A stretch of 64,000 nucleotides of DNA from Istiophorus platypterus (lineage: Eukaryota; Chordata; Actinopteri; Istiophoriformes; Istiophoridae), in assembly GCA_016859345.1 (NCBI GenBank), contig CM029128.1:16451104-16515103 (forward strand). The letters run 5' to 3'. Within the stretch, counting starts at the first letter, position 1, and the number at the start of each line of letters is the position of its first letter. This document shows, in pieces, positions 32,046-46,000 of the stretch. The notes beneath the pieces are model-generated. The model ran no database searches and was not told the origin of the DNA. It saw only the letters and a list, made by a program, of their open reading frames with translations. The position numbers and the translations under genes were made by a program.

Positions 32046-33020
32046 TACAGTTAGGTTCATAAATATTTAGACAGTGACACAAATTTTGCAGTTTAGCCTT
32101 TCAGGTTTAATTCAAGGGGGTTCACAATAATATTACATTAACTCTTTAGGAATTACAACCATTTTTATATATAGTCCCTCACTTTCAGGGGCTCAGAAGT
32201 AATTGGATAGTTGACAGTTTATCAGATTGAGGACCAGGTGTGGACAAGTAAAGCAGATAAAAGGTCTGAAGTCCATTCAAGTTGTTGACTTTGCATTTGC
32301 AGCGGCTCATGGGAACTTTTAATATGCTTCCAAAGAGGTATTGGAGCAAACGAAGGAGGTCATCATTAGGCTGAAAAAACAGAACAAACCTATCAGACAG
32401 ATGGTGGAAACTTTAGGAGAGGCCAGATCAACAAGCGTAGCTACACCAAAAGACCTGGAAGGCCACAGAAGACGACTAAAGTGGATGATCACAGAATTCT
32501 TTCCTTGGTGAGGAAAAACACTTCACAACATCTCGCCAGTTCAAAATCACTCTCCAGGAGGTTGGCATGTCATGGTCTAATTCTACAGTCATGAGACACC
32601 TTCACGAATGTAAATACAGAGAATTTAACACAAGGTGCAAACCACTAGTCACACTCAAGAAGAGAAAGGCCAGATTAGACTTTGCCAGAAAACATCTAAA
32701 AAAGCCTGAACAGTTCTGGAACGAGAGTTTTTGGACACATGAAAACAAGATTAACTTGTGCCAGAATGATGGGAAGAGAAGAGTCTGGAGAAGGAAAGAA
32801 ACGGCTCATGATCCAAAGCCACCACATCATCTGTCAGATATGATGGAGGCAGTGTTATGGAAAGTGTTAAAAATGATCCTTGTACTTATAATTATGTTGT
32901 TTTGTTCGATTAGTTCTGAGCCCCTGAAAATTAGGGCCCATGTATAAAAATGGCTGTAATTCTGATATGATTAATGTACAATTTTTGTGAAATCCCTTGA
33001 ATTAAAGCTGAGAGTTAGTA
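32046..33020 (+). mobile_element. Tc1-like DNA transposon, internally deleted
   Basis: The left end starts at a TA followed by cagttaggttcataaatatt, a typical fish Tc1-like terminus. Imperfect inverted repeats of about 90 bases pair 32105-32200 with the complement of 32915-33010 (tttaattcaaggg, atttttata, tcaggggctcag). Between them lie transposase pieces: LKKQNKPI(R)QMVE (helix-turn-helix), RILSLVRKNTSQHLASS, and RLDFARKHLKKPEQFWNESF plus WTHENKINL. The first catalytic Asp of the usual (S)DE motif is His here. The C-terminal catalytic third is deleted and frames shift. Non-functional; the outer right end seems shortened. Confidence 0.75.
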
Positions 33021-34018
33021 CCTATCTTTTTCTCTGATGCCATGAGAAAGATGGAACAGAACCACCTTTGATGTATTATCTTGTTAAGTTTTTTTTTTTT
33101 TGCTTTTTGCATTCACCATTGCATATTCACTGCAAAACTTCAACAACAACAATAACTTCAGTCTTGTCCTACAGTCCTTACTCTTTCCTCTTTCTTTTTC
33201 TCATAATCTTTTGTCCTTCCTCTTTTCGCTCTGTCCATTCTCTCCATCACTACTGTTCCCTTTCCTAACAGTATTTGAAGTAAATTCCTTCTCCATGTCT
33301 CCAATTGCACTGTCTTTGAAATGTTGTTGTTCAAATATATTTCACAACCAGCTGCAGATACTGAGTGAGCAACACTCATTCAAAGTGAATTAGTCAATTG
33401 TCCCTATTCCAAACAAAAGGTTTGTCTGAATGGACTCCCTAACCTTCCCTTCCATCTTATAATAGCAGCTCTCAGTGTTTTGTGACCAGAGAGCATTACT
33501 GCCATGAAAAATCCATTTCTGTTTTGTCATGATAATCTCCTTTGGTTCAGTACATCTTCACTGCACAGAAATTTGATCATTTTTCAGAGGAAGTTGGATG
33601 TGTTTCCCGTGTTGACATTTTCTGAATGTTACAACACGAGTGCTGTGATTGTTAGATATCTTAGCATTTTAGCAGCTCAGCTTTCATTGTCTTGTTGACT
33701 TTTCCATGTATTATAAATTTTGCTGGCAACCGGATTGCTGATTCTTTCCATTCAAATCATTGGTTTTAACCTATGTGCCACACATGCAGTAGGACATTTG
33801 ACCGTGAGGACGTATTTGTCAGTCAGCAAACCATGGTGGGACCAAGATGTGACATCCCCCTCACTCAGCGACAGCACAGAGGAATTTCCTGTGTGGCCGC
33901 ACTGGCTGTGATTGGCCCATTCAGGGAGTAACGGGAAATAGGGAGACATATATCAGTCAACTGGAGGCTAGCACTCAAACACTGTGGAACAATAAACATA
34001 ACACAAGCACACACAATG

Positions 34019-34020
<2 letters not shown>

Positions 34021-34078
<58 letters not shown>
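34021..34078. repeat. (CA)n microsatellite
   Basis: About 29 uninterrupted CA units; a second short CA run follows at 34184-34205. Confidence 0.95.
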
Positions 34079-34082
<4 letters not shown>

Positions 34083-34369
34083 GCATTCTTTCCTATAAAA
34101 ACATCTAGCTGCTGTCGCTAGGACTGCTGCTTAATTCATATCATACATGAAACACAGCACTGAATACCTTAAAGTAGCCTTAAACACACACACACACACA
34201 CACACCACACTTGTACTTGCAGTATTTCATGAATCCTCTGCTTCATGTCACTAACTCTCTCACTCACAGTGACACATATCGGAGGAATTTTTTAGGTAAT
34301 TTCTTAAAGCATCTATAATCTATATTTTTAGAATAATAATGTATCAAATGACAATGTGAAAACCTGTTG

Positions 34370-34790
34370 CTCGTGGTGATAAACCTGAGAAATATCCCCT
34401 GACTCTGCAGCACTGCTCAGCTTCACTTAGCATTACAAGGAGTTTCAGCTCATTGCTTATCTGCAGCCTGCAACTTTGCTGTTCTGGTTCACTCTCACTA
34501 CTCTCATAGTGTTGTTTGCAGCCATGCATTCAGCTTCTTCTGTGATAAAGCTGGACAGAAAATGACTGCTCTGAACGAAAAACTACACCAAACACAGTAA
34601 GCAACTAGCTGTTGAAGAATACATTGATCAGATGGCCAGAAATTCAACTCCAAATGAACGATAATATATCTCCGTAACTGCCGGATATTTAAACATGAAC
34701 CGTTTGCTAACAGTTCACCGTATCCTTTTAAAAACTGAGAATATTTCAATGGTTGTTTACAACCTGTTTCCACTGACCTCAAGTGGATAA
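34370..34790. repeat. Possible teleost interspersed repeat
   Basis: Phrases such as 'ctgttctggttcactctcac' followed by 'ctctcatagtgttgttt' and 'gagaatatttcaatggtt' resemble a repeat seen across fish genomes. No coding potential; assignment by recall and weak. Confidence 0.3.
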
Positions 34791-37700
34791 AAAAACCAAA
34801 CTAAACAAAAATAGTTTTTGTGGGTAAAGATATAATAAGAAATAATAAGCTTAATCTCATAAAAGTTTGTAAAATCAAAACATGTCATAAAATGCCTTGT
34901 AATGTATGAAAAGGTAGATAAATATTGAATCTCTCAACAAATGATTTTTTGAAAATAAGTTTTGACTACACTAACTGTGTGAGCTTGTCCATCAAATTTA
35001 TGTCATATTAACTGAATATTTTTGGCTGCTTGGAAGCAGCAGAACATAGCTGTAATGTAAGTGTAAGTGTAAGTCCACTTTTTCTTGGTCTGGTGTCCTC
35101 CAACTCCTGGAGGAAATAACACCTTAAGCTGCTAAATGCGCCACTATGTTGACCAGCAAGCTGCTACCTTTATCTATCTGCAATTTGGTGCAGGACCAGT
35201 AACATTCACAGCTGGGACAAAAAAATTTTCCTCTTACAAAGCATAAACACACGGTACACCCAGACTTCTCTTGACGTTCGAGACTGTGAAAAAAGTGTCA
35301 AGCGCCTCAAGGGTTACAGATTATTATTTGGTCTAGAAAGAAAATATCATGTCATGAAGCATGAATTATCAGTCTGTGTCGGTCTGTGACCCTGTGTGCT
35401 CCCCTGTTTTCCTGTTAATGACTTTTTGGATGTCATGGAAACAAAAACACTGTTGGATGACAGAAGAGGAACCTTTGCAAGGTTAAACACATTATATAGA
35501 TGAGAAACCTCAGAAAGAATCTTTGTGCTGTCAGCAATTTTTAATATTTTTGAAACCATTTTGGCTGCTTCCATTCCAACAAAGCCAAATTTCACATTAA
35601 AAACAAAACAATTCAGACTTTTCACATGTCTTTATTGTTGCTTGGATATCAACACTATGACTCCGGATGAACATTCATTGATATTTGCCCCTGTAGTAAA
35701 GATTGTATGTTTCACAATTACTTTCTACAAACTACCGGTACATGGTATATTAATTTGGAGACTGAAATTTTTATCATTATTTCAAAGCAATATTTCACTG
35801 TGGAAAAACACATGGTCTCAATTTTTCACTTTTTGGGATCAACAGTTATGTTTGCTATATCATAATGTGATGTGACAAAAGTGCAAACCAAACCAGCTGT
35901 GTCATGTCACACTGCATCGCTTGAAGCCTGCATTACATCAAATGCCAATCTGGTAGTGAATGTGAAAAGAAATGTGCTTTTCTGCAGGTGATCCCTAATT
36001 GGCACACGTCAATGACACTGCGAGCAGATTATGTGGCTTTACATATAAAACAGAGGGTGCGGGTTATATAATGTGAGTCAAACACTACCAGTTTGTGTTG
36101 CCATTAAATTTTTTTTTTTTTTTTTTTAATTGCATTTACTTCAAACGTAATGTCTCCCTGGTGGGAAAAAAAAAAAAAAATCAGCAATAACATTTCTATC
36201 TTTGTCCCCACATCTGTGGCTTTGAAATTGTTTTGACTCTTTATATACACTACTACTGTGCTTTTAATCATATGACATTTTTTGAGTCTGTGTTGTGTAT
36301 CTTTATTAAAAAAAAAAAACCAAACAAAAAAATAACATGCTTTCCAGTGAAAACTTTCTACAAAAGGGAAATATCGCTCCAACACTGACATTATTTTTTA
36401 TTCTACTTTAAGGCAAATGTAAGACAACAGTATTAGAAACACACGAACCTCAAGAGTTGCGCAACACCACCTGGACAATCTTGGCTTTGCTGACCTCCAG
36501 TGGTTTAACTCCTCACCTTGATGCAGTGACGTATGAGTGTGCTCCGGGACACAATGACACCAGTGCCAGATGGGGTCAGAGGTGAAAAGGCTTGACACTT
36601 TCAACCAGAGAGGGCAGTAAAACACTGCATTTTTGCCTGGTGTTAAGTTACTCTTTAAGGAGGACAAACTGGAAGGCACTGCACACACACACATATCTGT
36701 TTCTGGATCTCAAACAAGTTAATAACTGTAATTGTGTCTACAAGAAGTTAATTAATTAAGGTCAGAATACAAAGAGCTCATGACATAAAAAAAAAAACAA
36801 AAACAAAAACAAAAAAAACATAAACAAAACCCTACAGTACATTTGGACAGAGTATAACACAGTTAAATTTACAGACACAAAACATTTTCCCTTTGGTGAT
36901 TAACTTCGAATGATATATTTTATATACACACATACTGTACACATATACTTACATTGGTATACAAAGAGTGACGCATTGGTAAACAAAGACATACAAAAGA
37001 CAGAAAGTTTAGTTGGTTTGCTATATAACCTGAATCAATACTTTGTTAGAAAATTGTTTACAGTGACGGTCAAATTTAGAGCGTTGGGTCCAGAATCGTA
37101 GACTGACAAAGTTAAGTCAGTGAAACAAAGAGCGGCACCCCTGCTTCCAATACTCTTCTGAGGCCTCTCGAAAAGTTAACAGAAGTGTAGGGTTAACAAA
37201 CGCAAAGGATAAAATGTAAGAAAACACGACATTTTGAAAAGCATTGTTGCCTTGAAACTTGTGTTCGGGCATCTTTGACAGTTAAGAATACCAGCTGACT
37301 TGGTCTTAGCACTGCAAATTAAATCCCTGACAAACATCTTGCTTCCTGGAAAACATTTGTCTGTATTTTTGGCTGTGATTCTCACTTTGCTGTCAGCTGT
37401 TGGGAAGCTTGTCTATGTATTCTGGCCAAAAAAGTGTTTTGATTCAAGTCACGACAAAACGTTCAGCTGGCAATTTTTTAACAATGCACGTCACCGCGCT
37501 GGCTTTCAGCTGGCGTCACAAGTTAAGAGAAGTTAGGGAGTGTACTTGTGGAAATAATATAAAGCCGTTGAGCACTGCATTGGCTAAACTCTGGCCCACC
37601 TCTCACTAAGTCTGCTCGTTAAGAAAAACAACCTAGAGGCTTTGGTTATTAAACGGAACGTAAACTGTATTATCCCGTTGTTGTCAGTGGACTTTAGGAA

Positions 37701-38682
37701 TAAAAACTCTCTACCAAATATGCTCTATGTTGTGGTATTATAAAAATTTCATTAAGATGTTAGGTTAAACATCAACATTATCGTAACCCCAACCATCTAA
37801 TAGGGTGACATAACCTAATATATTCTGTATTGGTGTCTGCATGACCTCATGTCACTGATGTCATCCTAAAAGACCAAAATGTGTGCACGTCTTTCTTTTT
37901 CTGTTTTCTAGGACAATTATTTTTCAGTAATTTCCCTTAAGTGTTTTTTGATGCAACGCACACCTGTTAGATTGTGGCGCTGTAGTTCACGAGTTCCCAA
38001 AATAAACAAAAATCGAGCATCTCCTAAAATGAGTATTTTCCCAAATTTTGCCATGAAGCATGATGAAAGCAATGAGTGGATGTGACCGATTGTAAGCGGC
38101 CTTCAGAACCGGCCGTTCTAGCGCTGCCCACCTGGTTCAAATTCCTGTAGTGACATAGATGCATCCACACCTCCAGCAGCTTCAGTCGTGGACAGCTGAT
38201 GGTAAATTGAGCCGATCGGTGTCCGCAGCCAAAATTGTTATTATCAGCTGCCATATCGTTTGTGGCGAAATGGACTTTGTAAGCTACAGTTTCAGGAAGG
38301 CATTTATTGACATCCATGTTCATGCTGAAAAGACATAATGGCCCATGCAGTTGTACTGGTTCTATTTTCTTAGAGCTCTTATTTTAGGTATTTTACAGTA
38401 GTTTTCAGTTTCACCAGGGGGCAGGTTCACAGAAACGCAGAATATTGTTTCCTGTTAACTTAACTTTCTCCCCCTCTCTGTCAGCCTCATGGAAACAGAG
38501 ACGCTTGATTAAACCTAGAGAGGCAGACAACTCAGCACATTTCATGTAATAATGTGAATTCTCTTAACACTTACCAGATATGACCTTCACCTTGTCTCCA
38601 CGTAACACTGTGGCACAAAGCCTGCTCTAAAACTGCGAACATCCTCCTCCTCTTTTTAGTAAGATCTCTGGGACCACTTGTC

Positions 38683-38688
38683 TTTATT
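38683..38688 (-). terminator. Candidate lpar1 polyadenylation signal (AATAAA on minus strand)
   Basis: tttatt on the plus strand, about 1.05 kb downstream of the lpar1 stop. It was the nearest AATAAA found; unconfirmed. Confidence 0.3.
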
Positions 38689-39738
38689 TTATTAGAGAGA
38701 ATAAACAACTAAGGATTTCTTGCAGATCTTGGGTCCCTCGCGTATTTAAGATGAAAACAATGGGTTGGGTTCACAAAGGCTTTTTAGTAGGAGAGGACAG
38801 TATGTAGAATAATTAGTCCCCATAGTATTTACTTTGGAAGAAAAGAAAAGATAGTGACCCTTGTACTTAAAAACTGAGTAAACCAGTACTGCAGTAATTT
38901 TGCTAAAAATGTCAAACGTCAATTTTTACATATTTTTTCATTCAATAGGCATCGGAAGGACAATTAATAAATTCGTCCCTTTGGTTTCTACAGTATGATA
39001 ATTTTAAACCCTTGAAATAGATTTAAACAGTATCAAGAAAACTGACCTTGAGTCTCCACAAGGTCATTTTAAAGTTAAAGCTGCTGATATCTTGTATTAA
39101 CATTCAGTTACATGTCATAAGCACAACATGGCATGTGTTGGTTTAAATTTCCACAGATATGAAGTCTCTTCCCTATAAACAGAAATAAAAAAGAAATATA
39201 GTGTTCTAAATCTGACTAGCTAAAATGAATTAGTGCTTTAGATGGATGGAGCCGACGATGAAACCCATGATTACCAGATACAAAGTTAGAGAGGACTGGA
39301 GAAAGAAGATGGGTTATACTGGCATTACCTTCATTTCACAGATTAATTTTAAATAGTTCATATCAGCAATTCCTGTAACAACACATTTAACACAACCAGG
39401 AATCAGTAAACAACTAAACAAAAATACTAACAGCCTATCAGGGTCCTTGAAGATCAGACTACTCCTGTGTTCTTTCCTCACACAGAGATAGTCTGTTCAT
39501 CTTTCTTCATAGTTGCCATTCTCTTCTTCATCGTGATATCATCAATTCATCATCAGATCCACTCCATCTATCTAATCTTCATTCTTCCTTTTGTTACATT
39601 ACTGTCCTTAGTCCATATCGCGTTCGCATTCCATCTTGACCCTCCAATACCTGCATTTACCCTTCATCAGTCACTATTTCCTTTAAGAGATTAACCCCTT
39701 CAAGCAGTTAGATTAATCTCCATCACATCCAGCCCTCC

Positions 39739-40070
39739 TTATACTACTGAGTGCTCATTGTGGTGGTGGTGGTGGTGGTGGTGGTGCATACCGCCGCCAC
39801 TGAGCACCGTGTGGTTGATGGACGACGCCGAGCGGTCAGATCCCTCTGCCGCTGTTCCGTTGACGTTCTCCTGCCGTTGGCAGCACAGGATCTGCCTGAA
39901 GGTGGCGCTCATCTCCTTGTCGCGGTAGGAGTAGATGATGGGATTCATGGCCGAGTTGAACTCAGCGAGAAGTAGGAAGAACTTTTCGTAGGTGAGGACG
40001 TTGCAGTTGGCGCAGAACACGTCGAGGAGGAGGATGACCAGGCCGGGGGTCCAGCAGACAATGAACGCGC
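39739..40070 (-). CDS. lpar1: lpar1 last coding exon: TM6, TM7 and C-terminal tail
   Basis: Acceptor GTCTGCTTAG, then AFIVCWTPGLVILLLD, YEKFFLLLAEFNSAMNPIIY and SYRDKEMSATFRQILCCQR. The tail EGSDRSASSINHTVLSGGG is followed by Met, nine His and NEHSVV, with TAA at 39741-39739. The His run replaces a short unrelated segment in the mammalian protein; the final Ser-Val-Val PDZ ligand is kept. Confidence 0.97.
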
Positions 40071-43000
40071 CTAAGCAGACAGAAGAGAGAAATATGAAAA
40101 AAGACAACTCCATAGATTACTTATTTACTGTATATACATAGGTAAGATGTTAATTACCGGTCCGAGGGAAATTAAGATAATCTTTAGTATTTAAAGTATT
40201 TATATCTAATATAAGTGAGGATAACGCACAAACCCATTAGTGTATCTAGCTATCAACATGTCAGTAGTTCTGATGCTTATGAGCAAAATGAGCTAACACA
40301 CTAAGCTGTACCCGTCTGAGTATGTGGCTACGGCAGCTCAAAGCAACATGTGAGTAAAAATGTTTTGCGGTTTACCAGTTTACCAGATGGACAAAAAGGC
40401 TGTAAATGCACTAATGTTAGGTACTAACACTTCACTTCATGTTAGGTAGTTGTTTAAAAACAATTTGCATTTTTAAGTGTTGACTCTTGACTCCCATGAA
40501 GTCATAGAAAGTAGTGACATGTTTTGTGTGCGGTATAAAAACTTGTTTTTGCCTCTTTGAACACGCAGTTACTATTACTAATCAGTGATCTAGTCCAATG
40601 TTTTTTATTATTCTTTCACAGTCAGCAGAAGTTAAACCTTTGATGACTAATGATTTAACGTTCGTGCGCAGATCACTTGGTTTTGAGTCACACTTGAAAT
40701 TTGCTGACTTAATCTCATGAAACAATTATTAATTTGGACTTAAAACTGAGTACTGAGGACTTGATACTAGGACTGGGTCAAAATGCTTACATGCATTTTC
40801 AATTTCACCTTAAAATGTTCACCTCATCATGTAATACATGGGAGGCATCCTGCCATCTCTAGCTCCAATTAAGTGAATATTATTATGTTAGTGTGAAACC
40901 CTGTGTCTGAATCAGACATCTCCCCCTCTCTCCTCCCCCTTAAACTACAGTTGATAAAACAATACAAAATGAGAAAACAAAATGAGTCTGATACTTGGGC
41001 CCTGAAAACTTATGCTTTAAGGACGATTTCCTATAAGTGAAGCCACAGAGTTGGTTGACACAGACAAAAATCACTCTAACTCATTTATACATTTCTACAA
41101 TTCTACAATTCTACAATTCATCCAACAGACGCTTTTATCCAGTGAGTGACGTACATCTGACGGCCGAAACAACCCAAGGATCTAGTCAGGAGAGAACAAC
41201 ATGAATGCCATAAAGTAAAGTTCAAGTCTGATGAGGTATATGTGCCTACAGCTAGTGTGAGAGGCCATAGGATGCATAATGTTTTTGTTCTGTCTATCAA
41301 GTGCATAATGTTCAATAAATTGCTGGGTCTTTATTCCTCTCTTAAAGACTGAGACGGATTCTGCAGATCGAACCAAGTTTGGTAACTCATTCCACCACCA
41401 GAGAAAAAAAAGAGAAAGGTCTATCATTTTTGCAGCCGTATCTTGAATATTCCATCATCATATCTATTACCTTCTACCCTCATCTGGGCGAGTACATTGT
41501 TCATTATTTCTCTGATTAGATGAAGTACAGTGAAGGGGAGGGGTTGTCACTGACTCATTACTCATGAATTTCAAGTTCAAGCATAATGAATTCAGTCAAC
41601 AGATACTATTTGTCAGGACAACTATAGGACATTACACTCTTGAGAATGTTAAACAAAAAGTGTTGATGAGAAATTAGGCGAGGAGAGACTAGAGAGACAC
41701 GATACTGACAGGAAGGCCTGTTATCTGTTAGTGTTCTGAAGGCGGCAGCTGCGGCAAAGGCTTGACTTCACTTCCCAGCTATGCAGGCGGACTCTCAAGA
41801 GTTAGATAAATTTCTCAAACGGTTCGAAGCCGGGCAGAGAAACTGTCCGCCGCTATTTGTCTCTCAGTGAAACATCTACCTATGGACAGGACAAGCTTAA
41901 AAAAACTCATATCATAATAACAAATGAAGCAGAAAATACTCCGTGAGTTTTTACATTTTTCTTTCCTACAGTTCTCTCACAGAAAGAGGAAGAAAACAGT
42001 CTCTGTGTGAAGCTACAGTCTGAGAGGTTTCTCACCTATTTCTTTTTTTCATTTCTTTCATTATCTCTCTGAATCCAGGGGTATATATTTGCTTTTGTTA
42101 CACCCTTTATCAAAAAATTACTTCTTTACGTCAACCAAAAAATGAAACCGTGTTACCATGAGCACATAGAGTAGCATTACTGCCACACAAGGTTCACACA
42201 GGGAAAACCAGTGTTTTTCCTTAGCTCTTTATCTCTGTCTACATGTGGGATATTATACTGATTTCAAACTCGCTTTCATTTCATACTGTTGTAAAACACA
42301 ATAGAGGGCAGGGGCTGTTTTAGTCTCCTCATGGTCCCACACTGAAATGTTATTTTCATCTGCCGTTATTTTATTGAAATCTTAATTTCAAACTGTCAAC
42401 ATAAATAGTATCAAGAGAAAACATCAGAATCATACAACAATTAGAAAATAAAACAAAAAGAAGTGAGACAGCCTCAACAGTCAGGCCAGTCATGTGATTT
42501 AAATGTTCACTGCCTTTGTTGATTGAAACATGGCCACTAGCTCATTGATAGGACCAATGGTAATCTGACATAAGTACTTAAATTCACTGCCGTTCCAGCA
42601 GTTTTTTTTTTCAGGCAGTATGATTTTTATAGATATCTAAGCTCAAAAAAACTCTGGCCCATTCTGATTTTTCCAGGCAAAGTCCTTAGCCATATTCTGG
42701 ACTTGCCCCTAGATTATAGGAGAAACAAATATGTTTTTTGGCAGATTTTAGGGAGTCCCTTTGCCTTGTCAGTACTTGAAAATCCCACATGGCAGGAAAA
42801 ATTCAGGACAAAATTGAAAGCCAGTTGAAGACAGAAAATAAACAAGGCCTCGAAGCAGATCTGGAAAAGTTGGAAATGTTTGGAACACTAGTAAGCTCTT
42901 AATAGAGTCAGGAATTACACAGAAGCAAGAGACATGTGTGGGTGTTTTTATGTCCTACACATAGCAACACTGTCCTATATGCAACAATGTGGTTCTTATG

Positions 43001-46000
43001 GTTTAAAAGGAAAATCCTCAGCCACACAGTGGTTTTAAGCTTGTTGAGAGCAAAGTTTCTCCACAACACTGGACAATATTTCAGTGAATCAAACGAGCAG
43101 AAGAGGATCCACTGAATAACAAATCATTTAGGACTAATGATAAAGAAACCTATAAGTATAACTTGATATCAAAAAGTCAATCTAATCATTTTGACTTGAA
43201 GAGCTCTGATTGACTTTTTATGTCACAGGTTCAACTAATAATCAATAACATTTTTGTATTATTCCACCTCCTATTTTCTTTTTCAATTTTTTTCAACTTA
43301 TTGAGAGGTTTTTTTTTTTGTTGTTGTTGTAGTTGTTTTTAATCACCATCCCAAACTTTTGTCCTAGTGGAAATGGAGCTTCCATAAGAATGGGAACAGA
43401 GGGCTCTGGGAACAAAAATAAGGAAATAATGAAGACCAGGCTATGGCAATGAACCCCACACTCTCACAAACACACACATGCAAAACTCAGGGGTAGACAC
43501 GGGTAAACATTCACATGTGCAGACACAAACACACGCAAGCACTCACTTACATAATTATACATGGCACAAAGACAGATGGGGAAGCACTCACACACTCAGA
43601 CTATTCGAGCGGTGTCGAGAAAGTACTTACAAACATTGTCCATTCCATCCCAGCATGCATAGCGTGCACAGCTTTACAATCGACATTACAATGACATTAC
43701 AATGAGCGAAGGTCTTTTTCTGTCTCCGCGCACCGTTCCCCACCATCAAATCAGAAAACATGTATTTCTTTCCTTTGCTCTAATGGCCGATGTGTCATTT
43801 TTCTTCCATCTGTCATCGTTAAGATGACATTGTTTTTGAGTGTTTGTGACGCGTTGTCTGTTCTTTTCCAGAGAAAGCAGCTTGTTCTAATGCCCCTCAG
43901 TCACATGTAGCGTGGCACAAAATTACATAAATACAGGGTTAAATGGCTTACAGGATCATGCTGCTGGTTTTGTGTGTTTAGCTCTTTAAGTGGAAATGAC
44001 ATGTTTCTTTGATAGCCTGTACTTTAGGCCACATCAGCTTCCAGATATTTGGCTCTGCTTTGAAAAAACAACTCGCATAGATTTGAAATGTGCTAAAGGG
44101 AGGTATCCATTCATATATTTACATCAGTGATCATGCATATGCATGAATTATTTAATTTATGGTCTTTTTTTCCAATCTGACATGACAGATTGTCAAATCT
44201 TCACTTCCAAATCTCATTTGGCATAAGACAGTTAGGACAGTCTTCTGTTTGTAGCTGACGCAACATAATGGTATGATCTAGCTATGTAAATGGTTTGTAG
44301 TAATGCTAATATCTCTGTATATAAAATAAAAATGTATAACCTTACAGAGCTCTGGTCCTTGTAAAGATGTGTCGCACACCTCTGGGAGTCTCTACATTGT
44401 GCTGATATATTCCACATGCAGTAACATACTTAACTCATTAAAGAGCTTCCCATTTTGCTATCTTGGATTATCATGTATTACTCTTATTTCTCACATGTCA
44501 TCATGCTGGCTGAGGTTTCCACTAATGTGCAATTCTCAGAGGCCCCTAAATATGAACATACACCCAATATTAAATTACTGTTTAATACTGGAATGTCTCA
44601 CTCCCTTTCCTCCCATTAACCTCTATCTTTTTCTCTCTCTCTCTGTCTTTCTCTTACTGGCTCTCTCCCTCTCCCTTTCTACATCCTCTCATTTTTATAC
44701 CCTTTTTCAATTTTCTCTTTCTTTTCTTTTTTCCTACTTTGTGTCTTGTCTTGGTGTCTTCCCTTTTCTCTCTCTCTCCTTTACCTGTCTTGCTTTCTTT
44801 TGTCTCCATGTGGTCTTCCTCTCCTCTAAATTCTACCCTTCTCCTGTATCTCTCCCTCTGTTTATCTCTATCCATCCCTCCTCCCATTAGCGATACATCT
44901 CATCCTGTGAGGGTTGTTGGGGGGCTAGAGCCAACCCCAGCTAACAGTGGGCAGGAAGTGGGGGTACACCCTAGACAGGTGGCCTGTCAATCACAAAGAC
45001 AGAAAACCATTTATGTTCACACTCACATCTACAGGCAATTCAAAGATGACAGTTAACCTAAACTGCATGTCTTTGGGATGCGGGAGGAAGCCAGAGCACC
45101 TGGAGGAAAGCCACAAATTCAAGGGGAGAACGTGCAAACACCACACAGAAAGGCCCAGAACCCAGAACCTTCTAGTTGTGAGACGAAAGTGCTAACCACT
45201 GCACATCCATGCTGCCCAGTTCTATTTATTTCCTTCCATTATGTTTCTAACTCAACCATCACCTGTGGTCGTGACCATAATCCCACAAAAATCAGTTAGC
45301 GGACACAAACCATTATGTATATTTCTGAAACGGCCTAATGGCTTCCGGGTTGTCCACTGAGGGATTTCTTTTTCCTCCACTCTCACACACATGCATGCAC
45401 ACAAACACACACATTGAAAATTAGATAAAAGTGCACATTCAGTAGCTGAGTGCTTACAGTTATTGATAAAGTGGCTAATGGTTAGAGAAATGCACTTTTG
45501 ACTGGAAGTACGGTTTGAAATGGCAATAGTGATTTTTTTTTTTCTTTTTTGGCTCTGCTAGCACAAGAAGGGTATGATATATCTACAGAGCTGTTAGTCA
45601 GCAGCAGTGATGCACTTCCAGGTGCTGAGATTTCTGGTAAAAAGAAAAAAAGTCAAAATGTAAAAACAATGCACACTAGTTCTTTTGTGTGTAATGTTCT
45701 TTTGTGGCTTAGATCAAATAAAGATTACTAGCCACAGTCATGCCAGTCGCCAACAAATTATATATCTAATTTCCCAAAACTGTATCTCATTTAGCTGCAA
45801 TTTGGTCTGTCTGTTTCATTTGATTCAACTATAAAATAATATCAGTCTGATGTTCTTGACCACATTGTCTTTCTTGTACTTCTGCTAGCTGTTTTGTGTC
45901 AGCAGGTTTTGTTACTTCAGGCTATGAAAGCAGATGTTTTCTGATTAAAAACATTTCTGTCATTCTGTACCAGAATACACTGTTGACAATCACCCGCTCA

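Larger units (their letters stand above)
33021..39738. other. Intergenic DNA and presumed lpar1 3' UTR
   Basis: No further gene recognised. It contains (CA)n at 34021-34078 and 34184-34205, a possible interspersed repeat near 34370-34790, A/T homopolymer runs near 36107-36180, 36305 and 36785, and a candidate lpar1 poly(A) signal near 38683. The lpar1 3' UTR should begin at 39738 and run leftward. Confidence 0.55.

Noticed and set aside
38024..38323. 99-codon minus-strand frame in the lpar1 3' flank
   Set aside because: No familiar domain and no splice evidence; the mild GC rise could be an unrecognised repeat.
39751..39975. Plus-strand frame with a Val run
   Set aside because: Antisense shadow of the lpar1 tail, including the His repeat.
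42650..42770. Possible L1-type fragment (FWTCP-like string)
   Set aside because: Only a handful of residues fit; too weak to call a mobile element.
44369..44890. 173-codon plus-strand frame
   Set aside because: Mostly Ser/Leu/Phe/Pro from a C/T-rich tract; composition artefact.
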